Positions 1 through 5,844 of a stretch of DNA of 24,301 bases are shown here, one piece after another. The notes beneath the pieces are model-generated. The model searched no databases and was not told where the DNA came from. It worked only from the letters and a program-made list of their open reading frames with translations. The stretch comes from a virus. The translations under genes and the position numbers were made by a program. The number at the start of each line of letters is the position of its first letter. Positions within the stretch are counted from its first letter, which is position 1. The stretch covers positions 1 to 24,301 of IMG/VR virus record IMGVR_UViG_3300021197_000004; one strand, given 5' to 3'.

Positions 1-23
1 CTAATTAGCGTTTTAACGTCCAT
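1..23 (-). CDS. Start of an unknown gene, cut by the window edge
   Basis: Only the first seven codons are visible, beginning MDVKTLI. The ATG shares its A with the TAA of the upstream gene (TAATG), the coupling used repeatedly in this phage. A GGGGAG stretch lies about 6 bases upstream as a ribosome binding site. Nothing can be said about function. Confidence 0.5.
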
Positions 24-478
24 TAGTGGCTCCCCATTACAAGTCTATCTAAATAAATTAAATCCTGATAAGAGTCCATTACAAGCTCTTCCATGCTTGG
101 CTCCAAATACATGTATAACTGATGCCTAATTTCTTCAAGGAAGTCAGGCGTATCCAGTATGTCCTCAAAATCGTCCAGAGCCTCCGACAAGTAAGCATCG
201 TTATCAACGTCCTTAGCGTTTCTATCCGCAGCATCGCGGAACATAGCAGCAGCCATCCTAGATGTAGCGTCCTCGCTGTAAATAGCCTCTAGGGCCAGTA
301 AGGGCTTGTCGCTAACTGTATGAGGAAATACATCGTCCATCCAAGTCGGGTGGGTGATTAACCAGAGAGCGATAAGTCCGTCCTTAGTCTTGTCTGGCAG
401 TTCCTGATAGCTGCCCTCCCACATTGGGGTTTCGTCGCGTATAAGGCCAACAGCGTCATTTAATACTTTGTAAGACAT
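23..478 (-). CDS. Hypothetical acidic protein, 151 aa
   Basis: I do not recognise a family. The product is strongly acidic, with a run of Asp/Glu-rich segments in the middle (about residues 85-125) and no membrane segment or cysteine motif. The start chosen is the ATG at 478, giving MSYKVLND, because it overlaps the upstream stop as TAATG and has a GGGGG stretch 7-8 bases upstream. A TTG two codons earlier is a weaker option. It is translationally coupled to the small membrane protein before it and to the gene cut by the edge. Acidic small phage proteins are sometimes inhibitors or DNA mimics, but that is only a thought here. Confidence 0.75.
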   Translation of the reverse strand: MSYKVLNDAVGLIRDETPMWEGSYQELPDKTKDGLIALWLITHPTWMDDVFPHTVSDKPLLALEAIYSEDATSRMAAAMFRDAADRNAKDVDNDAYLSEALDDFEDILDTPDFLEEIRHQLYMYLEPSMEELVMDSYQDLIYLDRLVMGSH

Positions 479-645
479 TAGCAAACCCCCAGCTTAATGC
501 AGTCATAGTATTCCATATTAGAGACTATTCCGTACAAAATAAGCAGTATAGCCGCGCCTACGAATCCAGCCCTAGATTCAGCCACTTCTTGCAGCTTGGC
601 TTCACGGGCCTTGATATCCTTTAAACAACATTCATTGATTTTCAT
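478..645 (-). CDS. Small membrane protein, 55 aa
   Basis: An AAGGGG ribosome binding site lies about 6 bases before the ATG at 645. The protein starts MKINECCLKD, has a charged amphipathic stretch (residues 9-26), then one hydrophobic segment (about 29-43, AAILLILYG core) and a short tail with a cysteine at each end. It is probably a single-pass inner-membrane peptide. Longer in-frame starts up to 711 would run through a GC hairpin and into the preceding gene, so I reject them. Function is unknown. It sits in a coupled chain with two downstream genes of unknown role. Confidence 0.65.
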   Translation of the reverse strand: MKINECCLKDIKAREAKLQEVAESRAGFVGAAILLILYGIVSNMEYYDCIKLGVC

Positions 646-668
646 ATTATTCCCCTTGTTTTTTGATT

Positions 669-684
669 GCCCCCCGTAGGGGGC
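669..684 (-). terminator. GC hairpin after the 96-aa gene, weak terminator
   Basis: On the minus strand GCCCCC, a TACG loop and GGGGGC form a 6-bp stem with a UNCG-type loop, 7 bases after the stop of the 692-982 gene. The bases that follow are A-rich rather than T-rich, so termination may be poor. It may act mainly as a 3' mRNA stabiliser. The intervening bases (TTAACC on the minus strand) match those before the hairpin at 7777-7790. Confidence 0.5.
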
Positions 685-691
685 GGTTAAG

Positions 692-982
692 TTATTTGCC
701 TTTGTATCCAAGATATTCCATAGCGTGTCTTGGAGTAGATTCTTGTTGTAATTCTAAAAAATCTTCAACGGAAACAGCTTTTTTACATAAAAAGTTAATC
801 CAAGACTTGTAAGGTTTGCGGCCGTATTTAAATCTAGCGATAAAAGCAGGTTTTGGCTTACCAACCCAAGAAGGGTGGCAGTCTGGGTGAACTTCATCCA
901 TGTTGGGCTGGCCTTCGTACGTTCCAGCATACATAAGATACATTCCGTCCCAAGTAAAATCTTCTTTATTAAATCTAGTCAT
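692..982 (-). CDS. Conserved hypothetical phage protein, 96 aa
   Basis: The N-terminus (MTRFNKEDFTWDGMYLMY) and the later motif FIARFKYGRKPYKSW resemble a small family I recall from phage genomes, without a known function. The protein is basic and aromatic-rich, with no membrane segment. It has its own promoter (TTTACA, 17 bases, TAGTAT) about 35 bases upstream and a hairpin directly after the stop, so it forms a stand-alone expression unit. Its leader, with TCAATAAATAAAGG before the ATG, closely matches the leaders of the 1098-1484 and 7798-8160 genes. A host-takeover or accessory role is possible but not shown. Confidence 0.8.
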   Translation of the reverse strand: MTRFNKEDFTWDGMYLMYAGTYEGQPNMDEVHPDCHPSWVGKPKPAFIARFKYGRKPYKSWINFLCKKAVSVEDFLELQQESTPRHAMEYLGYKGK

Positions 983-1016
983 AATGTATTACCCTTTATT
1001 TATTGATTGAGGTTAT

Positions 1017-1045
1017 ATACTAACAAACATTTACATAAATGTAAA
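1017..1045 (-). promoter_or_regulatory. Sigma-70-like promoter overlapped by a palindrome
   Basis: On the minus strand TTTACA (1040-1045) is separated by exactly 17 bases from TAGTAT (1017-1022), and the ATG lies 34 bases further on. The -35 box is one arm of a near-perfect palindrome, TTTACAT-AA-ATGTAAA, at 1030-1045. A protein bound there would block RNA polymerase. This is a prediction from sequence only. Confidence 0.6.
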
Positions 1046-1066
1046 CAATTATTTAAACTATTTTGC

Positions 1067-1089
1067 AAAAAAAAAGCCCCCGAAGGGGC
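1067..1089 (-). terminator. Intrinsic terminator of the 128-aa gene
   Basis: On the minus strand a 5-bp stem GCCCC/GGGGC closes a TTCG tetraloop and is followed directly by nine T residues. It lies 8 bases after the stop of the 1098-1484 gene. This is a textbook Rho-independent terminator and separates that gene from the next promoter. Confidence 0.9.
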
Positions 1090-1097
1090 GGTAAGTC

Positions 1098-1484
1098 CTA
1101 AAAGGAAGGATCGCGGTAGGATTCCCTGCGGCCTATAAAAGCACCGCCATGGCCAGCGTTATAGCGGCCTGTATTTGGATTCTTGTAAACAGGTTTTAGT
1201 GAACCATCAACAATTCGGAATGTTTCCTCTCTGCCATCTGGGTCACGGCTATATTCGTAAACCTCGTCACCGTAACCAGTGCCGCCAACAATCTTGGCGT
1301 AGTCTTCCTGAAGAACAACGTATTGGTGTTTGCCTTTGGTAAATAGATTGGTTACTGTAGCGGCATAGCGGTCAGTCCAACCAGTAAGGGTAGCAGGATC
1401 ACCAACATTAATTTCTAGCTCTTCGTGATCGTAGCGAGAGTACATATAGTTAACCAGAGAGCCTGTATTTATACCTAATTTCAT
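1098..1484 (-). CDS. Conserved hypothetical protein, 128 aa
   Basis: The protein resembles a conserved family I recall from phages and bacteria. Shared blocks are VGDPATLTGWTDRYAATV (about residues 27-44), a TGRYN segment and a C-terminal RESYRDPSF. The family has no assigned function to my knowledge. There is no membrane segment and no cysteine. The ATG at 1484 is preceded by the leader shared with two other genes, containing AAAGG, and the gene ends at a strong TTCG-loop terminator. It is therefore a monocistronic unit, which suggests an early or host-interaction role. That role is inferred from arrangement only. Confidence 0.85.
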   Translation of the reverse strand: MKLGINTGSLVNYMYSRYDHEELEINVGDPATLTGWTDRYAATVTNLFTKGKHQYVVLQEDYAKIVGGTGYGDEVYEYSRDPDGREETFRIVDGSLKPVYKNPNTGRYNAGHGGAFIGRRESYRDPSF

Positions 1485-1520
1485 AATGATTTACCTTTGT
1501 TTATTGATTAATGAATGTTC

Positions 1521-1548
1521 ATACTATCAAAAACCACTATTAAAGTAA
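1521..1548 (-). promoter_or_regulatory. Probable promoter of the 128-aa gene
   Basis: A TAGTAT -10 box (1521-1526) lies 36 bases before the ATG, the same place as in the two sister cassettes. The -35 region (TTACTT with a 16-base spacer) is poor. The surrounding 1485-1621 interval is very AT-rich, holds two oppositely oriented TTATAAC-type repeats near 1570 and 1603, and contains no credible gene. Confidence 0.4.
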
Positions 1549-1621
1549 CCAATTATGTAAACTATCTTTATAACTTGTTGTAATAACTATAGCCTGGTTA
1601 TAACTTTCTAGTATATGTAAC

Positions 1622-2053
1622 TTAAAGCTCGCCAATTCTCCAAAGTTCTTGTTTTGTCTTTTCGCTTAGATTTCTAGCAAACTGGATTACTTCTTCCCTG
1701 TTAAACTTAGGCGATGCCCTCCAAGCCAAACGCTCCATAGCTTTTACCCTTCGCTCCCCATAGGTATCAACCATATATTGCCTGTATCGTAGCACATAGT
1801 GGGATTGCTTCATGCCCCATAGGTTACACGATGGGCATTGCGGGTGAATGTTTTCTTCGAATAGCTTAAATACTGTTCTGCCTCTAGGGATAAAGTGCCC
1901 GCCTTGCATGGCCTTGTAATGGTCTATCTTGCCGCAGGTAACGCACTGGCAGTATCCGTTGTCATCGCTTGCCTTTAGCCTTACAAGCCTTTGCAAGAGC
2001 TTGGCTGCCTTCTCTACTTCTTGGGCGACCGTAGACTTTTTACGCTTCGCCAT
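1622..2053 (-). CDS. ninG: NinG/Rap-like recombination protein
   Basis: NinG (Rap) of phage lambda is a zinc-containing nuclease that processes branched recombination intermediates. The diagnostic features are present. A CxCxxC cluster is at residues 35-40. It is followed by GGHFIPRG (51-58) and then FEENIHPQCPSCN, with His70, Cys73 and Cys76 completing an HNH-like zinc site. The length of 143 aa is shorter than lambda NinG, mainly at the N-terminus. The start chosen is ATG 2053, which overlaps the DUF3310 gene by 14 bases, with GAGAG upstream. A TTG five codons earlier is possible. It is the last gene of the replication and recombination run before the cassettes. Confidence 0.88.
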   Translation of the reverse strand: MAKRKKSTVAQEVEKAAKLLQRLVRLKASDDNGYCQCVTCGKIDHYKAMQGGHFIPRGRTVFKLFEENIHPQCPSCNLWGMKQSHYVLRYRQYMVDTYGERRVKAMERLAWRASPKFNREEVIQFARNLSEKTKQELWRIGEL

Positions 2054-2255
2054 TGATCTCTCGCTCAATCAAAAAATCAACGTAGTGCTTAATCTTTCGC
2101 AATGAATCTACCCCGCCCTTATCCTTCCAGCGAGTTATGTACTTAACGATATTACCTTCGCAAAAGTCTAGCTCGTTAGCCATTATGTATTCGATAGGCT
2201 GGATCGCTTTGTTTTTGTAGTGGTCTCCACCGACCTGATTGTCTAGTGCGCTCAT
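2040..2255 (-). CDS. DUF3310-family protein (nucleotide-kinase-related)
   Basis: This 71-aa protein is a compact match to DUF3310. The signature VGGDHYKNKAIQPIEYI is at residues 8-24, followed by LDFCEGNIVKYITRWKDKGG and a C-terminal KIKHYVDFLI helix. The domain occurs at the end of T7 gene 1.7 nucleotide kinase and as stand-alone small proteins in many phages. The stand-alone form has no proven activity that I know of. The ATG overlaps the zinc-ribbon gene stop by 4 bases (ATGA), so translation is coupled. A link to nucleotide metabolism during phage replication is reasonable from the family. Confidence 0.9.
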   Translation of the reverse strand: MSALDNQVGGDHYKNKAIQPIEYIMANELDFCEGNIVKYITRWKDKGGVDSLRKIKHYVDFLIEREINGEA

Positions 2256-2431
2256 TCTTCATCCCTTTTTTCAACAACTTCAATTTCTGTAGGCAAACCA
2301 ATGTTGCAATGAGAGCAAATACCGTAAGCATTGCCATCATCGCCAACCCAATACTCAAGACTATTCCCACACTCACAAAAGCATTTAGTAGCAATAATTC
2401 CATTTGACGGAAAGTTAATGACATTGCTCAT
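2252..2431 (-). CDS. Small zinc-ribbon protein, 59 aa
   Basis: The product starts MSNVINFPSNG and contains two cysteine pairs, C19-E-C21-G and C39-S-H-C42, typical of a small zinc ribbon. An extra Cys17 lies just before the first pair. The gene fits the operon precisely. Its ATG shares an A with the phosphoesterase stop (TGATG), and its TGA overlaps the next ATG (ATGA). A longer open frame over the same bases (2176-2424) is hydrophobic, lacks this fit and runs into DUF3310, so it is a shadow. The target of the ribbon, nucleic acid or protein, is unknown. Confidence 0.8.
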   Translation of the reverse strand: MSNVINFPSNGIIATKCFCECGNSLEYWVGDDGNAYGICSHCNIGLPTEIEVVEKRDEE

Positions 2432-3597
2432 CAGCCTACCTTAATCTTTACGCGAGAATCTTCTCCGCTATCTTTATGATAGACCACAGCACTCATTGAT
2501 CGCTCTGCTCCGTAGCCAGAATCTGAGTGCCATTGATCGGTGGCGGTTAGACTACCCCAGTGTTCGAAGTGCATAGAGCCTACTTCTCTGGCGGTGTGGT
2601 GGTGGATATGACCTAAATGGCAGTATCTGTTTTTGCTTTCGCTCCACTCATTATCAAGGTTCTTAATCACTGCTTGGAGTATCTGCTCATGCTTAATTCT
2701 GTCACCATGATGGAATACGAATAGATTGTTGTGCCACTGATAGTGTATGAATTTAGAGTAATTAGGCACGACATCAACTCGCGGCTCTTGATCGTATAGA
2801 AGCTCTAAACAGCTAGATAAGTGACAGGCCATATCGTGATCGTGATTGCCACGCACATTAATAACCACAACTTTTTTGTGGGTTTCAAGCATTTTTGTAA
2901 TTAAAAACCTAAACAGCCTGCCAGCAAGTTTAAATGTTCTCGAAATTCTCGAATCCACATCAACGGGGGTTCCTTTCGTAGTAGTGTTAAAGCTGGAATC
3001 GGCATGGAAAAAATCGCCTACATTTAAAAGAACTCCAACCTCAGCATTACCAACCCTATTTGCCAGCCTGTTTGTGGATTCTACTAATATTTGACTTGCT
3101 ATCTTTATATCCCAGTCATCAGAATCCATCTTGGTCTCGCTATCCGCAAGCATCCCAAAGTGGTGGTCGCCAATCATATACATAGCAAGATAGTCAGAGT
3201 TTACAGATTTAGGTTCTTTTGTGGGTTTCATAAACCCTTTGAGATCGTCGGTCATGCCTTCCATCATGGCATCGATCTTGGCTCTAATATCGCGTTTCTG
3301 AGGCTCTTGTATTACCCATTGGAGGGCAACTGATCCATCATCTTTATATGCTGTGGATATTCTTTTAGCTTCAAAGCCTTCTGCGGTCTGGTGGACTAAA
3401 TCCCTGTGCGGGGATACGCCCTGACTTGATGCTATACCCTCTAACCTGCGAAGCATTTTATCTATATTTCGCCTAGAGCTTCCGATCTTTTTGCTTGCTT
3501 TGTTAGCCGAGCCTGTCTCAATCACTGCATCTAGTATTTGATGATGCCTTTCGGTAGTTGCGAATTCCTTTAATACCCTTGGGTCTATCTTACTCAC
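2431..3597 (-). CDS. HTH-containing calcineurin-like metallophosphoesterase
   Basis: The C-terminal two-thirds is a metallophosphoesterase with every metal-binding motif in order: GDHH (residues 144-147), GDFFHAD (194-200), GNHDHD (250-255), HHGD (296-299) and GHIHHH (329-334). The first 60 residues look like a helix-turn-helix, with alternating helices around QILDAVIETGSANKASKKIG and a following RRNIDKMLRRL helix. This suggests a nucleic-acid-targeted phosphodiesterase or phosphatase. The start chosen is GTG 3597, because AGGAGG lies four bases upstream and the codon overlaps the previous stop (TAGTG). Starts further upstream would lie inside the NinB-like gene. The substrate is unknown. It sits among recombination genes, so a DNA or nucleotide substrate is plausible. 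Confidence 0.88.
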   Translation of the reverse strand: MSKIDPRVLKEFATTERHHQILDAVIETGSANKASKKIGSSRRNIDKMLRRLEGIASSQGVSPHRDLVHQTAEGFEAKRISTAYKDDGSVALQWVIQEPQKRDIRAKIDAMMEGMTDDLKGFMKPTKEPKSVNSDYLAMYMIGDHHFGMLADSETKMDSDDWDIKIASQILVESTNRLANRVGNAEVGVLLNVGDFFHADSSFNTTTKGTPVDVDSRISRTFKLAGRLFRFLITKMLETHKKVVVINVRGNHDHDMACHLSSCLELLYDQEPRVDVVPNYSKFIHYQWHNNLFVFHHGDRIKHEQILQAVIKNLDNEWSESKNRYCHLGHIHHHTAREVGSMHFEHWGSLTATDQWHSDSGYGAERSMSAVVYHKDSGEDSRVKIKVG

Positions 3598-4073
3598 TAT
3601 GCCTCCTGCTGGGCTTGTAAATCGGCATACTCGCTTTCTGCGGGTATTGATAACCGAATGCCCTGCTTGGTAGCCCAATGATAGACGTTATCAAGATAGT
3701 GTACAAATTCGCCTTTCGTTAGCTTGCTGGTGCTTTTGACTTGATCTGGGATTTGCTGTTTACCAATAGAGTAACTAGCGGTGCCAAGAAACCGCTTCTT
3801 TAACCATAATTTCCAAACCTCGGCAGGGTCTTCGTGATCAATCTTGTGGCCGTTGTCTGCCATTTTCTTTGCTATTTCCTTGTACCAAACATGAGACATA
3901 GCGTTCTGGCTTAGGCTTCTGGGGTTTTCATAGGGGTCTAGCTTGACTGCCAAAGGCGTACTGTAGTCCCAGTCTTGCATACGCTTAATGATATGAGGCA
4001 GCCTTTTCTCTAGCTCCTGCTTACTGCTTACCTTTACATGATCGCCCTGACTCACAGCTTTACCCGCAACCAT
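3597..4073 (-). CDS. NinB-like recombination protein
   Basis: The segment PRSLSQNAMSHVWYKEIAK (about residues 51-69) matches the RSLxQN signature of lambda NinB (Orf) and related phage proteins. These bind single-stranded DNA and stand in for RecFOR during phage recombination. The rest follows the family pattern, with a WKLWLKKRFLG region and an aromatic C-terminal helix (FVHYLDNVYHWA). An ATG at 4073 overlaps the upstream gene by 22 bases. A GTG at 4055 would overlap its TGA by 4 bases with GGGT upstream and is about equally likely. With NinG downstream this gives a Nin-type pair. Family assignment rests on the short signature. Confidence 0.72.
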   Translation of the reverse strand: MVAGKAVSQGDHVKVSSKQELEKRLPHIIKRMQDWDYSTPLAVKLDPYENPRSLSQNAMSHVWYKEIAKKMADNGHKIDHEDPAEVWKLWLKKRFLGTASYSIGKQQIPDQVKSTSKLTKGEFVHYLDNVYHWATKQGIRLSIPAESEYADLQAQQEA

Positions 4074-4369
4074 TTATCCATCATGCGTTCACAACTGTTT
4101 TCTAGCCTGCTAGCCGTTGCCACCCTTTCCCTCGCTGCCTTGTCATAACCCAGCCGATTCTTTTCAAATGCAAAAATCGGTTTTAGGTGGTCAGGCGTAC
4201 AGTATTGCGTACCATATAGCCTGCCTTTTAAGGTGCTGTACTTCAGGGTCTCAGCGTTCATTTCGTTGCAGACTTTTACATACTCAGCAATCGTGTAGCA
4301 TTTACCATGCTCCAGCTTTGGATGCTCGCCCCTAAACTCGACTAACCTTTTTGCATTCTTACTACGCAT
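4052..4369 (-). CDS. Hypothetical phage protein, 105 aa
   Basis: I cannot assign a function. The protein is basic, and its middle part (YTIAEYVKVCNEMNAETLKYSTLKGRLYG, given here by its ends at about residues 25-53) suggests a helical segment like those in small DNA-binding phage proteins. A CTPDHLKP motif follows. There is no membrane segment. The start overlaps the end of the replisome-organizer-like gene by 8 bases and its end overlaps the NinB-like gene, so the three are probably cotranslated. A role in replication or recombination is inferred from position alone. Confidence 0.75.
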   Translation of the reverse strand: MRSKNAKRLVEFRGEHPKLEHGKCYTIAEYVKVCNEMNAETLKYSTLKGRLYGTQYCTPDHLKPIFAFEKNRLGYDKAARERVATASRLENSCERMMDKWLRVKL

Positions 4370-4733
4370 TCTTTAATTCCCCGTCATAATAATAGCCAAA
4401 TTTAGAGAGGTAATATTGCTGCATCATTAGCCTTTTATCACCTTCCAAAAAAGTTACATCAGCAAGCTGCATATCAATAGACTTGCTGCGGATGCTATCG
4501 GACTTGCTGATTTTATTAGCGTGCGGTGAGCCGCCCTTATTTTGCGCTTTGGTTAGCCAACGGTTTACGAATCCCTTTATGCCTTGTTTGGTCTTGCGTT
4601 TGGCTGGGTTAGCATCGCACCATGATTCCATAGCCATAAGCTCTTGGTGTACGTTAACTGCTGGAAAGGCTCTCTGCCATGCAATGACATCTTTCTGCTC
4701 AGGCTGCCAATCTTCTTTGGTATTAAGTAACAT
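4362..4733 (-). CDS. Replisome organizer / helicase-loader-like protein
   Basis: The block PAVNVHQELMAMESWCDANPAKRKT followed by KQGIKGFVNRWLTKAQ (about residues 24-64) resembles the C-terminal part of phage replication initiators and DnaT-like loaders, which bring host DnaB helicase to the phage origin. At 123 aa the protein lacks the N-terminal winged-helix origin-binding domain of a full initiator. It is therefore either a stand-alone loader module or a reduced form. GGGGA lies about 6 bases before the ATG at 4733. No helicase or polymerase gene is visible in the window, so the other replication partners must lie beyond the left edge or come from the host. Confidence 0.6.
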   Translation of the reverse strand: MLLNTKEDWQPEQKDVIAWQRAFPAVNVHQELMAMESWCDANPAKRKTKQGIKGFVNRWLTKAQNKGGSPHANKISKSDSIRSKSIDMQLADVTFLEGDKRLMMQQYYLSKFGYYYDGELKNA

Positions 4734-4742
4734 TAATTTCCC

Positions 4743-5234
4743 CTACCCGTAATTAGCAAACTTGCCATGCAAATCTTGACGCATTTTCAAAGCGGCATAT
4801 TTAGCATCTTTAAGGTTGTCGTAAATGCCACCATATTTAGGTTTGCCTTTGCAACCAATTTGAACAATGTATTTTTTGCTGGCTTTATGCCAACAAACGC
4901 CTTTAATGCCAGTTTTATTCCTCTTCGATAATTTGGAATTGCTTGCATTTTGCGCCTGAGTGCATTCCCTTAAATTTTCAATTCTATTATCACTCCTATC
5001 ACCGTTGATGTGGTCAATAACCTTGGGCAAATAACCATATGTCGCGTAGAAAGCAGCTCTATGCCCATGTACCTTTTGTGCTCCTAAAGATAAAAAAACA
5101 TAACCCTGAGAGTTAATGTAGCCAGCCTTATCGCCAGCCCTTCTTTTAGGGTTATCTTTAATATGATAGAAATGGCCATCTTCTCTGTACTCTAGTATTT
5201 CTAACAGTTTGTCATAAACTTGAACATCTAACAT
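4743..5234 (-). CDS. HNH endonuclease with AP2 DNA-binding domain
   Basis: Two domains are clear. An HNH_3-type nuclease contains His58-Arg59, the core D74-H75-I-N77-G-D79 and the NRIENLRECTQAQNASNS block (about 83-100). An AP2-like DNA-binding domain begins near residue 108 (TGIKGVCWHKASKKYIVQI) and ends at the C-terminus. This pairing is common in free-standing phage homing endonucleases, which cut intron-less or allelic sites and spread by repair. The ATG at 5234 has AGGAG six bases upstream. It is flanked by a region without a convincing gene and a replication gene, with no intron halves visible, so it looks like a free-standing insertion. Confidence 0.92.
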   Translation of the reverse strand: MLDVQVYDKLLEILEYREDGHFYHIKDNPKRRAGDKAGYINSQGYVFLSLGAQKVHGHRAAFYATYGYLPKVIDHINGDRSDNRIENLRECTQAQNASNSKLSKRNKTGIKGVCWHKASKKYIVQIGCKGKPKYGGIYDNLKDAKYAALKMRQDLHGKFANYG

Positions 5235-5544
5235 TTTAAGCTCCTATGGCTCGGCAAGCCTCGCCTTGTTATTGATAAATTATATTTTGATAAATTGAAT
5301 TTACCTTTAACCCTTTTACTATAAAATAAAATATGCGATCTAAGGGCAAAGCAACTCAGCGGTTAGTTTGTGTTTGTATCGGATATCCAACCTATCCATC
5401 AACAGAAACCGATCTGTATCAGGGGCTATGCACTGGAGGGTCAACCACGCTCTGACGTTTTATTTAAGGATTTCGTCAGCCTCTAGCCCAAACACTTGTA
5501 CATTTAATATTACCTAAGCCAAAATGTACACAAAAAGCAATAGT
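5235..5544. other. Intergenic region of about 310 bases with inverted repeats
   Basis: No convincing gene is seen on either strand. From left to right it holds the HNH leader with an imperfect GC hairpin (5248-5265), an AT-rich stretch (about 5275-5335), and an inverted pair CTGACG/CGTCAG (5452-5457 and 5474-5479). A second inverted pair, TGTACATTT/AAATGTACA, lies at 5497-5505 and 5522-5530. Two very short open frames occur: plus strand ATG 5333, 40 codons, and minus strand TTG 5444 to TAG 5340, 34 codons. Neither has a good ribosome binding site. The block lies between a Cro-like regulator and an HNH gene and may be a regulatory region or the scar of an insertion. Confidence 0.6.
5497..5530. 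repeat. Inverted repeat TGTACATTT / AAATGTACA, operator-like
   Basis: Two 9-base arms are perfect reverse complements, separated by 16 bases. Each arm contains the self-complementary hexamer TGTACA. The pair lies 15-48 bases beyond the stop codon of the small HTH gene. Spacing and symmetry suit binding by a dimeric regulator, and the half-site resembles the AAATGTAAA arm in the promoter at 1030-1045. Binding by the neighbouring HTH protein is a guess. Confidence 0.45.
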
Positions 5545-5754
5545 CTAGTTATAATCAAAAGTTATAAAGTCTTGTATCGTTATATCCAAACATGAACAAA
5601 TTAACTGAATAGTATGTATCTTTAAGTTTTTGCTTTTACGCCAGCGCAATACCTGCTGGGGTGAGGTGTCAGCTATTTTGGCAAGCTGTCGGCTGTTTAC
5701 GCCTTTGTTGTTTTGTGCCGTTATAAGGCATTTGCCTGTATCGATTAATTCCAT
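5545..5754 (-). CDS. Small Cro/XRE-like HTH regulator, 69 aa
   Basis: This small protein has the layout of a Cro-type DNA-binding domain. A first helix is followed by NSRQLAKIADTSPQQVLRWRKSKN (a helix-turn-helix at about residues 19-43), then a helical C-terminus IHTIQLICSCLDITIQDF. It has no oligomerisation domain beyond that. An AAGG lies about 9 bases before the ATG at 5754. It is probably a repressor or activator of an adjacent promoter. Its neighbourhood, with palindromic TGTACA arms just beyond its stop, a recombination operon upstream and a plus-strand terminator behind its start, is that of a phage control region. No integrase or C1-size repressor is seen, so lysogeny is not supported. 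Confidence 0.75.
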   Translation of the reverse strand: MELIDTGKCLITAQNNKGVNSRQLAKIADTSPQQVLRWRKSKNLKIHTIQLICSCLDITIQDFITFDYN

Positions 5755-5817
5755 GATATTAAACCTTGTGATATATTAATTAGGTCGGTTCCCCCGATCG
5801 ACAACCTCCTATGGTTT

Positions 5818-5841
5818 GCCCCCCGAAAGGGGGGCTTTTTT
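5818..5841 (+). terminator. Plus-strand intrinsic terminator
   Basis: A 7-bp stem GCCCCCC/GGGGGGC closed by a GAAA tetraloop (5818-5835) is followed by six T residues (5836-5841) on the plus strand. It lies directly beyond the stop of the SSB-like gene. Read on the minus strand the hairpin is followed by AAACC, so it would not terminate efficiently in the direction of the known genes. It is the only terminator in the window facing plus, and no plus-strand gene precedes it. Confidence 0.75.
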
Positions 5842-5844
5842 ACC

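Noticed and set aside
1560-1612. AT-rich TTATAAC inverted repeats as a replication origin
   Set aside because: There is no iteron series, and the nearest initiator-like gene is 3 kb away. Low-complexity AT sequence gives such pairs easily.
2176-2424. Hydrophobic 82-codon minus-strand frame
   Set aside because: It overlaps both the zinc-ribbon gene and DUF3310 out of frame. The zinc-ribbon frame explains the same DNA with coupled start and stop.
3597-3678. Longer start for the phosphoesterase, adding 27 residues
   Set aside because: The added residues lie inside the NinB-like gene and have no ribosome binding site. GTG 3597 has AGGAGG four bases upstream.
5351-5366. tRNA D-arm-like stretch on the plus strand
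   Set aside because: No acceptor stem, anticodon stem or GTTCRA T-loop is found at the right distance.
5545-5754. HTH gene as a sign of lysogeny
   Set aside because: No integrase, excisionase, C1-size repressor or attachment site is seen. A Cro-size protein alone also occurs in strictly lytic phages.
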